Below are positions 6,283 through 6,657 of a stretch of 6,657 bases of DNA, in pieces (the stretch's first letter is position 1; each line of letters opens with the position of its first letter). A program made the position numbers and the translations under genes. Below the pieces are notes generated by a model that was not told the origin of the DNA, searched no databases, and saw only the letters and a program-made list of their open reading frames with translations. The DNA comes from Fidelibacterota bacterium UBA2125 (GTDB lineage: Bacteria > Fidelibacterota > Marinisomatia > Marinisomatales > S15-B10): the NCBI GenBank assembly GCA_002329125.1, contig DCXX01000089.1, positions 1 through 6,657 on the forward strand, in the 5' to 3' direction.

Positions 6283-6657
6283 TTAAACAGTCACATCGCT
6301 AAGAGTCATTTTATCGAACATGGTCCTCATACTTTCATTTAGCCGCTGTATGGGCAGTCGGATATTACAGTTATCTAGCAATTTGCAGTTTGAATCAAAA
6401 TAACAGTCCATTAGTCCCAACGGGCCTTCCATCATCTCAAAAAACTGTGTCATTGTAATGGTATCCAGCTTGGCCTTCAGCCTGTAACCACCTTTAGGGC
6501 CCTGGACCGGTTCCACGAAATCGCGCCGGGACAATTCTTGCAGAACTTTCGCCAGTAGCGGCTGCGGGATATTGTAGTGTGCAGCAATATCCTTGGCGCT
6601 GACTACTTCGTCCAAATCTACCAAACGAAGGTGTCGCAAAGCGATGAGGGCATACTC
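6283..6657 (-). CDS. Rrf2-family transcriptional regulator with Fe-S site (IscR/NsrR-like), 5' end cut by window edge
   Basis: A winged-helix regulator predicted to sense Fe-S status (or a signal destroying its cluster) and control this operon. The frame is open to the right edge: before a possible TTG at 6639 the codons read Glu-Tyr-Ala-Leu-Ile-Ala, continuing the family's N-terminal EYALIALRHL helix. So TTG is not the true start and about seven residues are missing. The helix-turn-helix spans VVSAKDIAAHYNIPQPLLAK, and the wing is VQGPKGGYRL. The cluster loop has three cysteines in CX5CX5C spacing (DC-YFDSN-C-KLLDN-C), the spacing of E. coli IscR Cys92/98/104. At the position of IscR His107 there is arginine, so the fourth ligand differs. 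It is the first visible gene of the minus-strand operon, one base upstream of the SufT-like gene; its promoter and likely autoregulatory operator lie beyond the window. Confidence 0.92.
   Translation of the reverse strand, partial: EYALIALRHLRLVDLDEVVSAKDIAAHYNIPQPLLAKVLQELSRRDFVEPVQGPKGGYRLKAKLDTITMTQFFEMMEGPLGLMDCYFDSNCKLLDNCNIRLPIQRLNESMRTMFDKMTLSDVTV

Noticed and set aside
6637..6639. TTG as the start of the Rrf2 regulator.
   Set aside because: The upstream codons encode EYALIA, part of the conserved first helix, so the real start is beyond the window.

Overview
The window looks like a stretch of chromosome from a Gram-negative bacterium of the FCB group, most likely Candidatus Marinimicrobia or a relative of Bacteroidota. 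Three things suggest this: two outer-membrane proteins of the CBM9-like/DUF5916 type, a DUF2480-type small protein beside Fe-S assembly genes (an association I know from Bacteroidota suf loci), and near-absence of Shine-Dalgarno sequences before the genes. The exact phylum is inference. There are no RNA genes, mobile elements, CRISPR arrays or gene-free stretches over 300 bases; coding density is very high.

Left two thirds (2-4806, plus strand): two tandem, clearly paralogous genes, 47 bp apart. Each encodes a large outer-membrane protein with an N-terminal CBM9-like beta-sandwich followed by a DUF5916 beta-barrel. The first runs off the left edge of the window. The second is complete and has a signal peptide. 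Their substrate is unknown; a role in binding or handling carbohydrate or another polymer at the outer membrane is only suggested by the N-terminal domain.

Right third (4830-6657, minus strand, convergent with the pair): a compact operon read from right to left. The order is an Rrf2-family regulator with an IscR-like CX5CX5C cluster site (start beyond the right edge), a SufT/MIP18-type (DUF59) Fe-S assembly factor, an A-type Fe-S carrier (IscA/SufA/ErpA family), an unusually short DUF2480-like protein, and a dCMP deaminase. The first four are packed with gaps of 1 nt, 2 nt and a 1-nt overlap. The regulator probably senses Fe-S status and controls the carrier and maturation genes. The scaffold and sulfur-donor genes (sufBCDSE) are not in this window. 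The dCMP deaminase, after a 53-bp gap, makes dUMP for thymidylate synthesis and may simply be carried on the same transcript.

I see no spectacular new system. The items most worth a second look are the single-module DUF2480-like protein locked into the Fe-S operon, the scaffold-less gene set under an IscR-like regulator with a non-standard fourth ligand, and the divergence of the tandem outer-membrane pair.
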